This document shows positions 43,432 through 52,258 of a stretch of DNA of 64,000 bases, piece by piece; position 1 is the stretch's first letter, and every line of letters starts with the position of its first letter. This stretch comes from Hydrogenophaga pseudoflava (lineage in GTDB: Bacteria > Pseudomonadota > Gammaproteobacteria > Burkholderiales > Burkholderiaceae_C). Below the pieces are notes generated by a model. It saw nothing but the letters and a program-made list of their open reading frames with translations. It did not search any database and had not been told where the DNA came from. The DNA is taken from positions 1 to 64,000 of the forward strand of contig NZ_JAVHJP010000010.1 of NCBI RefSeq assembly GCF_031020795.1. Reading direction: 5' to 3'. The translations under genes and the position numbers were made by a program.

Positions 43432-43449
43432 GCCTATCTTTGGTGAGGT
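43432..43449 (-). promoter_or_regulatory. Shared 18-bp operator, copy 4 (reverse orientation)
   Basis: On the minus strand the sequence is ACCTCACCAAAGATAGGC, matching the shared pattern with changes in both outer arms. It ends 66 bases before the chosen ATG of the quinone-oxidoreductase-like gene at 43516, the same distance as copies 3 and 7. Confidence 0.5.
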
Positions 43450-43515
43450 GACGTGAATGCGGCGCGTGCCCATAGTGCGCCGACCCAAATGAAATTCATG
43501 AAAGCGAGCCAACAA

Positions 43516-44499
43516 ATGAACATGCAAGCCGCCCGATTCCATCGAACGGGACCGCCCGAGGTCTTGCAGATCGAAGAAGTGCCGACTCCAGCGCCCGGTC
43601 CCGGGCACGTGCTGGTGCGCGTCGAGGCAGCAGGCGTCAACTATGCGGACGTCGTGCGTCGGCGGGGCGACTTCTATCCGGTGCCCACGCCGCTGCCGCA
43701 CATCAGCGGCGCGGAGGTCATCGGCCGCATTGAAGCCGTGGGCGAAGGCGTGGATGCGGCGATGCGCGGCAAGCGCGTGCTGGGTGGTTGCGACGGCGGT
43801 GCGTATGCCGAATACGTGTCACTGCCTGCGCGGGGCGTGTACGAAGTACCCGAGGACATCGACGCGGCCGATGCGGTGGCGCTCTTCGTGCAGGGGCTCA
43901 CGGCGGCACTGACTCTGAAGGAATCCGGCGCGCTGCAGCCGGGCGGCAGCGTTTTCGTCGAAGGCGCCGCTGGCGGCGTCGGATCGCTGGCGCTGCAACT
44001 GGCGCGCCTTTACGGCGCGGGCGTCGTCGTCGCCGGTGCCGGCAGCGAGGCCAAGCTCGCTTTCGCGCGGCAACTCGGGGCCGACGCCGCAGTGGACTAC
44101 ATGCGGCCCGGCTGGGCTGCGGAGGTGCGCCAGGCGACCGGCGGCCGTGGCGTCGACGTGGCACTCGAGATGACCGGTGGAGATACGTTGCTCGAATGCC
44201 TGGATGCGCTGGCGCCGGGCGGCCGGATGGTGGTTTTCGGCGCAGCCAGCGGCACGCTGCCGGCCGTGCCGGTTGACAAGCTGATGGCGCGCGGCGCCGG
44301 GGTGCAGGCCTTCTTCCTCGGCGCATACCTCGCTCGTCGTCCGGTCATCGAGCATCTGTTGGCCGAACTCTTCGGTTGGCTGCGGGAGGGAAAGCTCCTG
44401 GTGCACGTGGGCGGACGCTATCCACTCGCGAAAGCGGCCGAGGCGCATCGCGCCATCGAGTCACGGGCGACGACCGGCAAGCTGGTCGTGCTCCCATGA
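43516..44499 (+). CDS. Zinc-free quinone oxidoreductase-like MDR protein
   Basis: This 327-residue medium-chain dehydrogenase/reductase has the GroES-like N-terminal domain (VRVEAAGVNYADVVRRRG) and a Rossmann domain with VEGAAGGVGSLALQ. The structural zinc cysteines are missing, as in quinone oxidoreductases and enoyl reductases. It is followed by an acyl-CoA synthetase and an SDR related to dienoyl-CoA reductase, so it may act on an acyl or enone intermediate. The start is uncertain: ATGs at 43489, 43498 and 43516 are in frame; 43516 begins the family-like sequence. Confidence 0.7.
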   Translation: MNMQAARFHRTGPPEVLQIEEVPTPAPGPGHVLVRVEAAGVNYADVVRRRGDFYPVPTPLPHISGAEVIGRIEAVGEGVDAAMRGKRVLGGCDGGAYAEYVSLPARGVYEVPEDIDAADAVALFVQGLTAALTLKESGALQPGGSVFVEGAAGGVGSLALQLARLYGAGVVVAGAGSEAKLAFARQLGADAAVDYMRPGWAAEVRQATGGRGVDVALEMTGGDTLLECLDALAPGGRMVVFGAASGTLPAVPVDKLMARGAGVQAFFLGAYLARRPVIEHLLAELFGWLREGKLLVHVGGRYPLAKAAEAHRAIESRATTGKLVVLP

Positions 44500-44606
44500 G
44501 CCGTCGGGCCGCCCCAAGGCTCATGGCCCCGCAGCGCGCAGTGCGGAGGGTCGTCCAGCGAGCGTCCCGCACAGGACTGCATTCGATCACTCATTCAGGA
44601 AATCAC

Positions 44607-46214
44607 ATGAAGCCCGCATGGCTTGAACACTATTCGCCTGGCGTGCCGGCAACCATCGACGCCCATGCGGCCGCTTCGCTGGCCGAGGTCATCGACAAGG
44701 CTTGCGCCCGGTTCGCCGACCGCCCCGCCTACTCTCAGGGCGGAACGACGCTCTCGTATGCCGAGTTCGATGCGCATGCGCGTCATTTCGCGGCCTGGCT
44801 GCAGCAGGTGTCCGACCTGAAGCCGGGCGACCGGATCGCGCTGATGATGCCCAACCTCCTGGCCTATCCGGTCGCGCTGGCCGGCGCCTTGCGCGCGGGC
44901 CTGGTCGTGGTGAACGTCAATCCGATGTACACCGCGCGCGAACTCCTGCATCAGCTGAAGGATTCCGGTGCGACGGTGATCGTCGCGGTCGAGGCCACGC
45001 TGCCCCTGGTGCGGCAGGTTCGCGAGGCAGGGGGCCTGCGCCGGGTGATCGCCGTCGCCATGACCGACCTGCAGCGCGAACAGGCCCCTGGCGCCGCGGC
45101 GCTCGAGCATGGAGAGGATCGCTTCACCCAATTGCTGGCCGTAGGCGCCGGCCTTGATTTCGACGCGCCGCGCATCGGCCGCGACCACCTGGCCTTCCTG
45201 CAGTACACCGGCGGCACCACCGGTGTGTCCAAAGGCGCGATGCTGACCCACGGCAACATCGTTGCCAACCTTCAGCAGGGTGCGGCGTGGTATGGCAGCG
45301 CGCTGGGCGAGGGCGCGGTCGCCGTCACGGCGATCCCGCTGTACCACATCTTCGGCCTGACCTTCAACTGCCTGGTGATGATCCAGGCCGGCGCGCTCAA
45401 CCGGCTGGTCGCCAACCCTCGCGATCCGGCGCAATTGTTTGCGGCGCTGGCGCCGGGATTCACCATCCTGTCGGGCGTCAACACCCTGTTCAATGGCTTG
45501 CTGAACGCCCCTGAGATCGAAGGCGTCGATTTCAGCACCCTGAAGCTGGCCGTCAGCGGGGGCGCCTCCACCCAGGCCGCCGTGGCCGAGCGATGGCTGC
45601 GCGTCACCGGCTGCCGCATCGGCGAGGGGTACGGCCTGACCGAGACCTCGCCCTTCGCCCTGGCCAATGCCATGCACGCGGGCTTCGGTGGCGGCCTGCT
45701 GCCCTTCCCGTCGACCCAGGTGGCGATCCGCAACGAGGCCGGGGTCGAGCTGCCGGTGGGCGACGTCGGCGAAATCTGCATCCGCGGGCCCCAGGTGATG
45801 CGCGGCTACTGGCAGCAGCCCGCCGAAACCGCGGCGGTCCTGGACGCCGATGGCTGGCTGCGCACCGGCGACGTCGGCCACATGGATGCGCGTGGCGCCG
45901 TCACCGTGACGGATCGCAAGAAGGACATGGTGCTGGTGTCCGGCTTCAACGTGTTTCCGAACGAGGTGGAAGCGGTGCTCGCGGCCCATCCGAAGGTGCT
46001 GGAGTGCGCCGTGATCGGCGTGCCCGACCCGACCAGCGGCGAGGCCCTGAAGGCCTTCGTGGTCGCGCGCGACGCCGGCCTGACGGCCGAGGCCCTGATC
46101 GAGCACTGCCGCGCTTCATTGACCGCGTACAAGGTGCCGCGCCAGTTCGCCTTCACCGACCAGCTGCCCAAGAGCCCGGTCGGCAAGATCCTGCGGCGCA
46201 GCCTGCGCGCCTGA
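44607..46214 (+). CDS. Acyl-CoA synthetase (FadD-like AMP-dependent ligase)
   Basis: The 535-residue protein has the AMP-binding core YTGGTTGVSKGAM (about 199-211), the EGYGLTE motif, and the C-terminal GWLRTGDVGHMD and KKDMVLVSGFNV segments with the conserved lysine in PKSPVGKILRR. The layout is like long- or medium-chain fatty acyl-CoA synthetases. It would activate the carboxylic acid released from a side chain or ester. It lies 107 bases after the MDR gene and 22 bases before an SDR. The ATG at 44607 follows TCAGGAAATCAC. Confidence 0.8.
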   Translation: MKPAWLEHYSPGVPATIDAHAAASLAEVIDKACARFADRPAYSQGGTTLSYAEFDAHARHFAAWLQQVSDLKPGDRIALMMPNLLAYPVALAGALRAGLVVVNVNPMYTARELLHQLKDSGATVIVAVEATLPLVRQVREAGGLRRVIAVAMTDLQREQAPGAAALEHGEDRFTQLLAVGAGLDFDAPRIGRDHLAFLQYTGGTTGVSKGAMLTHGNIVANLQQGAAWYGSALGEGAVAVTAIPLYHIFGLTFNCLVMIQAGALNRLVANPRDPAQLFAALAPGFTILSGVNTLFNGLLNAPEIEGVDFSTLKLAVSGGASTQAAVAERWLRVTGCRIGEGYGLTETSPFALANAMHAGFGGGLLPFPSTQVAIRNEAGVELPVGDVGEICIRGPQVMRGYWQQPAETAAVLDADGWLRTGDVGHMDARGAVTVTDRKKDMVLVSGFNVFPNEVEAVLAAHPKVLECAVIGVPDPTSGEALKAFVVARDAGLTAEALIEHCRASLTAYKVPRQFAFTDQLPKSPVGKILRRSLRA

Positions 46215-46236
46215 AACCATCCACACGAGGAAACCC

Positions 46237-47064
46237 ATGTCCGACATTTTTGTGCCCGGCCTGCTGAAGGACCGGACCGCGTTCATCACCGGCGGCAGCA
46301 GCGGCATCAACCTGCACATCGCCCTCCGCTACGCCGCCGCGGGCGCGAAGGTGGCGATCGTCGGCCGCGATGCCGCCAAGGCCGAAGACCAGGCGGCGGG
46401 CATCCGCGCGGCGGGTGGCCAGGCGCTGGGCCTGTCGGCCGACGTGCGCGACTACGCGGCCGTCGAGGCCGCGCTGCGCCATACGCACGACACCTGGGGC
46501 GAGATCGACATCGTCATCGCGGGCGCCGCCGGCAACTTCGTCGCGCCGGCGCTGGGCATGTCGAGCAACGGCTTTCGCACCGTGGTGGACATCGACTTGA
46601 ACGGCACCTTCAACACCGCGCGGGCCGCGCACGCCTTCCTGCGCAAGCCGGGCAGCAGCTTCATCGCGATCTCGGCCGGGCATGCGACCATGCCGGTGGC
46701 CGGCCAGTCCCAGGTCTGCGCCGCCAAGGCCGGCATCGAGATGCTGGTGCGCTGCCTGTGCATCGAATGGGGCGGCGACGGCGTGCGCTGTCTGGCCATT
46801 GCCCCCGGCCCCGTCGACGGCACCGAAGGCATGCGCCGCCTGGCGCCCGAGGGCGCACGCAGCCTGGAGCGCATGCTGGCCACCGTGCCCTCCGGCCGGC
46901 AGGCCAGCCTTGACGAACTGGCCGACCTCGCGCTGTTCCTCGTCAGCGGCGCGGCCAGCTACATCAACGGCGCGGTGATTCCCATCGACGGTGGGCTGAC
47001 CAACCTCGGCTCCCATGCCTTCGGGGAGATGCTGCTCGATTCGGTGCGTGCGCGCGCCGCCTGA
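46237..47064 (+). CDS. SDR related to 2,4-dienoyl-CoA reductase
   Basis: The 275-residue SDR has TGGSSGINLHIA at the cofactor site and GAAGNF in place of NNAG. The segment where classical SDRs have YxxxK reads QSQVCAAKAGIEM, so the lysine is kept and the tyrosine is not. This pattern is normal for 2,4-dienoyl-CoA reductases (DECR). With the acyl-CoA synthetase upstream it probably removes double bonds of an unsaturated acyl-CoA using NADPH. The ATG at 46237 follows CGAGGAAACCC. Confidence 0.75.
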   Translation: MSDIFVPGLLKDRTAFITGGSSGINLHIALRYAAAGAKVAIVGRDAAKAEDQAAGIRAAGGQALGLSADVRDYAAVEAALRHTHDTWGEIDIVIAGAAGNFVAPALGMSSNGFRTVVDIDLNGTFNTARAAHAFLRKPGSSFIAISAGHATMPVAGQSQVCAAKAGIEMLVRCLCIEWGGDGVRCLAIAPGPVDGTEGMRRLAPEGARSLERMLATVPSGRQASLDELADLALFLVSGAASYINGAVIPIDGGLTNLGSHAFGEMLLDSVRARAA

Positions 47065-47088
47065 ACACCCGCCTGGTCGTGGCAGTCT

Positions 47089-48948
47089 TCAGCGCACTCG
47101 GCCCTGCAGCGACAGGCGTCCCAGCAGGGTCTGGGCATAGTCCTGGTCCCGCGGGCTCTCCAGCTCGACCTCCACCTGCACGCCGCGGCCTTCGTCGCGG
47201 GCACTGACATCGCGCACCGCGATGCCGGCTGCACCGAGCAGCTCGCGCACGGCGCGCTCGGCGGCGCGTGCGCGCAGCCGGTTGCGGGCGAGCTTGCCGA
47301 CCGCCGTGGCCGGCAGTTCGGGCAGCGGCTCGATCCAATCGGGCAAGGCCGCCCGCTCGATCGTCTGCTGCCGCAGGTGCGCCTGCAACGCTTCGGCGTC
47401 GCAGGATTCGCCCCGGCGCAGCTTGACGTAGGCCACCGGGATCTCGCCGGCATGGGCGTCGGGCCGTGCGACGACGGCGGCCGCTTCGACCGCCGGATGG
47501 CGCAGCAGGGCTTCCTCGACCGGCGCCGGGTCGATGTTGTGGCCGCCGCGGATGATCAGGTCGCGTGCCCGTCCGACCAGCCAGACGAAGCCGTCGGCGT
47601 CCTGCCAGCCGAGGTCGCCGCTGTCGTACCAGCCTTCGGCGTCAAAGGGCTGCTGCGGGCTCCCGAGGTAGCCGCCGAAGACGTGCGGCCCCTGGAACAG
47701 CAGATGGCCGACCTCGCCGGGAGCGCAATCGCGCGACGGCGTACCGGGCAGCGCCACGCGCACCCGCGTGTAGGGCAGCCGCAGGCCGATGGAACCCGGT
47801 TTGCGGTGGCCGTGCAGCGGGTTCTGCGTCGCCACGCAGTGCAGCTCGGTGCAGCCATAGCCCTCGATCACCGGCACGCCGGCGTGGGCCTCGAAACGCG
47901 TGAGCGTCGCGCGCGGCAGCGGTGCCGCCCCACACCACACCAGTTCGAGCGATGAGATGTCGGCATCGACGGGCACGTCCAGCAGCGAGCTCAGAACGGT
48001 CGGCACCGTCGAGACATGCGTCACGCGGTGCTGCGCCAGCAACTGCCAGAAGCGCGGGTACAGCGCCTTGTTGCGCCAGCCGCCGCCCACCAGCAGCACG
48101 GCGGCACCCGCCGACAGAGGCGCCAGCCCGGTGAGCGTGAGGCCGGCGACGTGGAACAGCGGCATCGCGCCCAGGACGAGATGGCCCGGCCGCAGACCGT
48201 ACATCGCCGCCAAGAGCGCGTTGTCGAACACTTGACCGAGATGGTGCTGCGCGGCGAGCTTGGGCCGGCCGGTGGTGCCACCGGTGTGGAACCACGCGCA
48301 GAGCTGCCGCGGGTCGGCCGGCGCCGTGGCGTCCAGGGGCACATCCGCATCTTCACCGGCCAGCGCCTCGTCCCAGTCGAGCACAGGCACGCGTAGCGGG
48401 TAGGCCGGCTGCGTAGGCGCGCAGGCCTCGTCGCGGACCGCCACCACCGCACGGAGCCCGGGCACCAGTTCCAGCAGCCCGGGCACCTTGGCCCAGATCT
48501 GCGCATCGGCGCGACTGGCCACCAGCACATGGGCATCTGCCGCGCGCAGCAGGCCGGCGATGTGCTCGGTCTCCAGCATCGGGTTGACCGGCAGTGCGAC
48601 GCCGGCACATTCGGCGCTCCAGATGGCATGGTGGGCCTGCGGCCCATGGTGAAGCAGGCAGGCCACGACGGGCGTGGCCCGGCCATGCTGCGCGGCCAGC
48701 CGGCGCCACAGTGCGGCGGCGCGGCGCAGCGTCGCGTTGAACTCGGCATGGCTCTGGCGGCTCGCCGGTTCACAGCGGGAGTCGCCTGGATGTGGCAGGT
48801 AGATCCAGGCGGTCGCGTCGGGATGTGCCGAGGCGGCAGCCTCCAGCAGCGCGCCCACGCTGCGCCACGGCAGGCGTTGCTCCAGCGGCATGCGCTCGAT
48901 GCGCTCGATGTCGGCCTGGCTGGCGATGGTCAGCATGTCCATCGGCAT
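47089..48948 (-). CDS. AMP-dependent acyl-CoA synthetase/ligase
   Basis: The 619-residue protein has the AMP-binding motif HTGGTTGRPK (about residue 220), EGYGCTE, and C-terminal GWYDSGDLGW and RARDLIIRGGHNI. A lysine in TAVGKLARN is the probable catalytic residue. The C-terminal 60 residues extend beyond the usual domain. It begins three bases after the stop of the thiolase remnant and belongs to the leftward beta-oxidation operon. It likely activates an aliphatic or aryl-aliphatic acid. Substrate specificity cannot be read from the sequence. Confidence 0.75.
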   Translation of the reverse strand: MPMDMLTIASQADIERIERMPLEQRLPWRSVGALLEAAASAHPDATAWIYLPHPGDSRCEPASRQSHAEFNATLRRAAALWRRLAAQHGRATPVVACLLHHGPQAHHAIWSAECAGVALPVNPMLETEHIAGLLRAADAHVLVASRADAQIWAKVPGLLELVPGLRAVVAVRDEACAPTQPAYPLRVPVLDWDEALAGEDADVPLDATAPADPRQLCAWFHTGGTTGRPKLAAQHHLGQVFDNALLAAMYGLRPGHLVLGAMPLFHVAGLTLTGLAPLSAGAAVLLVGGGWRNKALYPRFWQLLAQHRVTHVSTVPTVLSSLLDVPVDADISSLELVWCGAAPLPRATLTRFEAHAGVPVIEGYGCTELHCVATQNPLHGHRKPGSIGLRLPYTRVRVALPGTPSRDCAPGEVGHLLFQGPHVFGGYLGSPQQPFDAEGWYDSGDLGWQDADGFVWLVGRARDLIIRGGHNIDPAPVEEALLRHPAVEAAAVVARPDAHAGEIPVAYVKLRRGESCDAEALQAHLRQQTIERAALPDWIEPLPELPATAVGKLARNRLRARAAERAVRELLGAAGIAVRDVSARDEGRGVQVEVELESPRDQDYAQTLLGRLSLQGRVR

Positions 48949-48951
48949 GGC

Positions 48952-49080
48952 TCAGGCCATTTCCTGCAGGGCCGCGGCGCCTTGGCCGCCACCCACGCAC
49001 ATCGTGACCTCCACCTCGGCGTTCTCGAGCATCGGCCTGTAGATCGACGGCGCGGTGGACACGATCACGACTTCGTTCAT
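48952..49080 (-). pseudogene. Thiolase remnant: N- and C-terminal ends joined after internal deletion
   Basis: The 42-codon frame starts MNEVVIVSTAPS, the typical N-terminus of acetyl-CoA acetyltransferases (xxEVVIVSTARTP). It then jumps to VTMCVGGGQGAAALQEM, the conserved C-terminal end (xxTMCIGGGQGxAAxxE). The whole catalytic body, including the nucleophilic cysteine and the His region, is missing. The frame is intact and overlaps the FadB-like stop (ATGA, 49077-49080), as a fadB-fadA operon would. A short peptide may still be made but cannot be a thiolase. Confidence 0.8.
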
Positions 49081-51200
49081 GCGGGCGTCTCCTGCGTATC
49101 GAGGGCCCGTGCCCGGCGCAGGCTGCCGCCGGAGGCGGCCAGATTGTCGATCAGGGCCGCGGGTCGCCAGAAGTCAGCCTGCGCGGCATCGCCGCCGGCC
49201 CGGCTGGCCTGGTCCCGCAGCAGCCGCAGCACGTTCACCAGGCCCATCTCGTCGGCCTGGAACATCGGGCCGCCCTTAGGCGCAGGGAAGCCGTAGCCGG
49301 CCACGTAGACGACATCGATGTCGGAGCCGCGCTGCGCGATGCCTTCACCGAGCACGCGCGCGCCTTCGTTGATCAGCGCGAGCAGGCAGCGCTCGACGAT
49401 CTGCTGCGCAGCCACGCTGCGGCGCACGATGCCCCGCTCGGCCGCGAAGGCCTCGATCAGCGCATGCACTTGCGGCGCGGGTTGCGGGCGTTTCGCGCCC
49501 TCGGCATGCCGGTACCAGCCCTGCCCTGTCTTCTGGCCGAACCAACCCTGCTCGCACAAGGCGTCGGCAATGCCGTCGCGCTCGGCCACGCCGCGTGCGC
49601 GGCGGTGGCGGCGGGCGGCCCAAGGCACATCGTTGCCGACCAGGTCGAGCATGCGGAAGGGGCCCATCGCAAAGCCCCAGGACTCGAGCGCGGCGTCGAC
49701 CTGCTCCGGCCAGGCGCCTTCTTCGACCAGGCGGCAGGCCTGGTCGATGTACGCCTCGAGGATGCGGTTGCCGATGAAGCCGTCGCACACGCCGGCCACC
49801 ACCGGCGTCTTGCGCAGGCGCGATGCCAGCGCCATCGCCGTGGCCAATGCGGCGTCGCCGGCATGTGCCGTGCGCACGACCTCCAGCAGCGGCATCACCT
49901 GCGCGGGACTGAAAAAATGCAGGCCCACCACGTCGGCGGGGCGCGCGGTGCCGGCAGCCAGGGCATCGAGATCGAGCGTGGAGGTGTTGCTCGCGATCAG
50001 TGCTGCCGGATGCGCCAGCGCGGCCATGCGTTGCAGCAGCGCCTGCTTCAGGCCGAAGTCTTCGAACGCGGCCTCGACGAGGACATCGGCTTCGCGCCAG
50101 GGGCGCTCGTCGAGCGTGAAGGCAAAGTGCTCGCGCAGGGCCATGGCTCCGGCCTCGCCGATGCGCCGGGCCTGCGCCGTGCAGTAGGTTTCGATGGTCG
50201 CCCGGCCCCGGGCCAGGCCGGCCTCGTCGCGGTCGGTCAGCGTGACCGGAATGCCGGCCTGCGCGAAGCAGATCGCGATGCCGGTGCCCATCAGGCCGGC
50301 ACCAATGATCAGCGCACGCTCGATCGGTCGCGCTGCAGCACCGGGGGCGAGCCCGGCCAGCTTGCGCGCCTCGGCTCGGGCGAGAAAGCCGTAGCGCAAC
50401 GCGCGCGCCGGCTCCGTCGCGGCCTGGGCGCGGAAGTGCTCGATCTCGAAGCGCATGCCGGCCTCGAAGTCCGCGAGGCTGCGCTCGATGGCGTCGATCG
50501 CCAACGCGGTGCCGGGCCAGGCACGCCGGTCCGCGGCCGTGCTGCGGCGGGCGAACTGCAGCAGCGCCTGCGCCGACGGATGCTCGACGCGGCGGTCACG
50601 CAGGCGCGGCAGCGGCCGCGCCTCGGCATGCTCCAGGGCGAAGGCCACGGCGCATTCGAGCAGGTCACCGTCGGCGAGGGCGCTCACCAGCGCGGTGCCG
50701 GCCCACGCCGAAGCGGGCACCGTGCGTCCGCTGAGGATGAGGTTCAGCGCCGCTTCGAGCCCGATGGCACGCGGCAGCTTCTGCGTGCCGCCTGCTCCGG
50801 GAAAGAAGCCGAGCGTGATCTCGGGCAGCCCAAGCTTGGCATCGGGCATGCAGAGGCGGTAGTGGCAGGACAGCGCCAGCTCCAGCCCGCCGCCCACGGC
50901 GCTGCCGTGGATGGCCGCGACCACGGGCTTGTCCATCGCCTCGATCTGCTCGTTGATCGTGGCGTGCAGCGAGGGCTCGTCCAGGCCGTCGGTGTCGAAG
51001 TCCGCCAGCTCGGCGCCAGCGCAGAAGGCCTTGCCGGCGCCGATCAGCACCGCCGCGCGCACGGCGGGGTCCCGTGCCGCCTGTTCCAGGCAAGCCGACA
51101 ACGCGATGCGCAGCGGCTTGGCCAGCACGTTGACGGGGGGATGGTTCAGCGTCAGCACGGCGACCTCGCCGTGGCGTGCGTAGGAAACGAGGCCGTTCAT
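49077..51200 (-). CDS. Bifunctional enoyl-CoA hydratase / 3-hydroxyacyl-CoA dehydrogenase (FadB/FadJ-like)
   Basis: The 707-residue protein has an N-terminal crotonase domain (about 1-190; GKAFCAGAELADF and GSAVGGGLELALSCHYR), an NAD-binding domain with LIIGAGLMGTGIA (about 296) and C-terminal dehydrogenase domains (VAGVCDGFIGNRIL). It catalyses two steps of beta-oxidation. It is the first gene of a leftward operon with the thiolase remnant and an acyl-CoA synthetase. It is divergent from a MarR regulator across a gap with a long palindrome. The ATG at 51200 begins the family-like sequence; the frame is open to 51227. Confidence 0.85.
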   Translation of the reverse strand: MNGLVSYARHGEVAVLTLNHPPVNVLAKPLRIALSACLEQAARDPAVRAAVLIGAGKAFCAGAELADFDTDGLDEPSLHATINEQIEAMDKPVVAAIHGSAVGGGLELALSCHYRLCMPDAKLGLPEITLGFFPGAGGTQKLPRAIGLEAALNLILSGRTVPASAWAGTALVSALADGDLLECAVAFALEHAEARPLPRLRDRRVEHPSAQALLQFARRSTAADRRAWPGTALAIDAIERSLADFEAGMRFEIEHFRAQAATEPARALRYGFLARAEARKLAGLAPGAAARPIERALIIGAGLMGTGIAICFAQAGIPVTLTDRDEAGLARGRATIETYCTAQARRIGEAGAMALREHFAFTLDERPWREADVLVEAAFEDFGLKQALLQRMAALAHPAALIASNTSTLDLDALAAGTARPADVVGLHFFSPAQVMPLLEVVRTAHAGDAALATAMALASRLRKTPVVAGVCDGFIGNRILEAYIDQACRLVEEGAWPEQVDAALESWGFAMGPFRMLDLVGNDVPWAARRHRRARGVAERDGIADALCEQGWFGQKTGQGWYRHAEGAKRPQPAPQVHALIEAFAAERGIVRRSVAAQQIVERCLLALINEGARVLGEGIAQRGSDIDVVYVAGYGFPAPKGGPMFQADEMGLVNVLRLLRDQASRAGGDAAQADFWRPAALIDNLAASGGSLRRARALDTQETPA

Positions 51201-51257
51201 GGCGCACACCTTCGCGCTGGGTCGCAAACTGCCAGCGTGGCAGAGGAAGTATTTTTG

Positions 51258-51290
51258 TCAACCATTGTTGATGATTGTTCATCAACAATG
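51258..51290. promoter_or_regulatory. Nested palindromic operator between the FadB-like and MarR genes
   Basis: CATTGTTGATGA (51263-51274) and TCATCAACAATG (51279-51290) are perfect 12-base arms around a 4-base spacer. A second, overlapping near-palindrome TCAACCATTGTTGA lies at 51258-51271. The location between divergent genes fits control of both by the MarR protein encoded at 51363. A related perfect palindrome occurs at 53196-53209. Confidence 0.65.
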
Positions 51291-51362
51291 TCAGGCCGCA
51301 ATCGGGGGTTTACCCGGAGATACAGAGATCACCGTGAACCATCGATCGATGAAAATGTCTCC

Positions 51363-51794
51363 ATGGCTTCAAGAAAGACTTACTTGAGAAACCTGCTGCT
51401 GCAGCGTTTCGACTGGATGGAAGAGCGCGTGCTGGAGCGCGCCGTGGCGAGCGGCTATGCCCACATCACGCCCGCGATGAACCGGCTGTTCGCCCACATG
51501 TGGGGGCAGCCTGTGGGCTTGTCAGAGCTCTCGCGGCGGCTGGGCATCTCGCGCCAGGCGGTGCACAAGCTGGCGAGCGAGGCGGCGCGGCACGGGTTGG
51601 TCGAGTTCGTGGCCTCGACCGAGGATGCGAGGGTGGTGATGCTGCGCTTCACCGATGAAGGCTGGGCGATGTCCGCGAGCGCGGCGCGCGACTTCGAAGC
51701 CATCGAGACTGCGATCACAGCGAAACTCGGGAAGGCCAAGGTGGCACAGCTCAAGGCCTTGCTGGCCGAGCCCTGGGGCGACGAAGGAGCCTGA
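51363..51794 (+). CDS. MarR-family transcriptional regulator
   Basis: The 143-residue protein has the winged helix-turn-helix of MarR proteins (VGLSELSRRLGISRQAVHKLASEAARHGLVEFV, then DARVVMLRFTDEG). It diverges from the FadB-like operon and probably represses it until an acyl-CoA or aromatic ligand binds. The long palindrome in the gap is its likely operator. The ATG at 51363 is preceded by a weak ribosome binding site. Confidence 0.8.
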   Translation: MASRKTYLRNLLLQRFDWMEERVLERAVASGYAHITPAMNRLFAHMWGQPVGLSELSRRLGISRQAVHKLASEAARHGLVEFVASTEDARVVMLRFTDEGWAMSASAARDFEAIETAITAKLGKAKVAQLKALLAEPWGDEGA

Positions 51795-51809
51795 CATCGC
51801 CTTCGCATG

Positions 51810-52250
51810 TCAGCCCACGACCAGCAAGGTCGATTTGGCGCTGGCGACGGGCTCGGCACCGGGCTGGAACAGCCGGCCTCGGGTGAAGATCAGGTTGCGG
51901 CCCTTGCGCTCGATCTCACCGATCGCCACGTAGGTGCCCGCCTTGGCGGCTCGCAGGAAGGCCACGTTGATCGTGGCAGTGGCGATCGTCTGGCCTGGCC
52001 CGACCGCGGCAAGTCCGGCAAAGCTCATTGCGAAGTCGAGCATCGCCGTGACGGCGCCGCCCTGGATCACCTGCGCGCCTTGCAGGAATTGTTCGCCGGG
52101 CGTGAAGTGCAGCTCGATCATGCCGCGCTCGCGGTCCAGCCGGTGCAACTGCGCGCCGAGCGCGAGCGCGAGCGGGCTGGAATCGATGGCCAGTGGTTTG
52201 CCGCAGGCGGGGTCGAAGCTGCGCAGCAAAGCTTGATCCGGGTTGGTCAT
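51810..52250 (-). CDS. PaaI-type hotdog thioesterase
   Basis: This 146-residue single hotdog-domain protein of the PaaI type has QGGAVTAMLDFAMSFAG (central helix with acidic catalytic residue region) and ATATINVAFLRAAKAGTY. It would hydrolyse an acyl- or aryl-CoA thioester, recycling CoA. It follows the class II aldolase gene by eight bases in the same leftward operon and converges on the MarR gene. The ATG at 52250 lies immediately after the aldolase stop region. Confidence 0.75.
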   Translation of the reverse strand: MTNPDQALLRSFDPACGKPLAIDSSPLALALGAQLHRLDRERGMIELHFTPGEQFLQGAQVIQGGAVTAMLDFAMSFAGLAAVGPGQTIATATINVAFLRAAKAGTYVAIGEIERKGRNLIFTRGRLFQPGAEPVASAKSTLLVVG

Positions 52251-52258
52251 GAGGTGAC

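Noticed and set aside
48952..49080. Reading 48952-49080 as a genuine small protein
   Set aside because: Both halves match opposite ends of thiolase, so a deletion remnant explains it better, although a short peptide could still be made.
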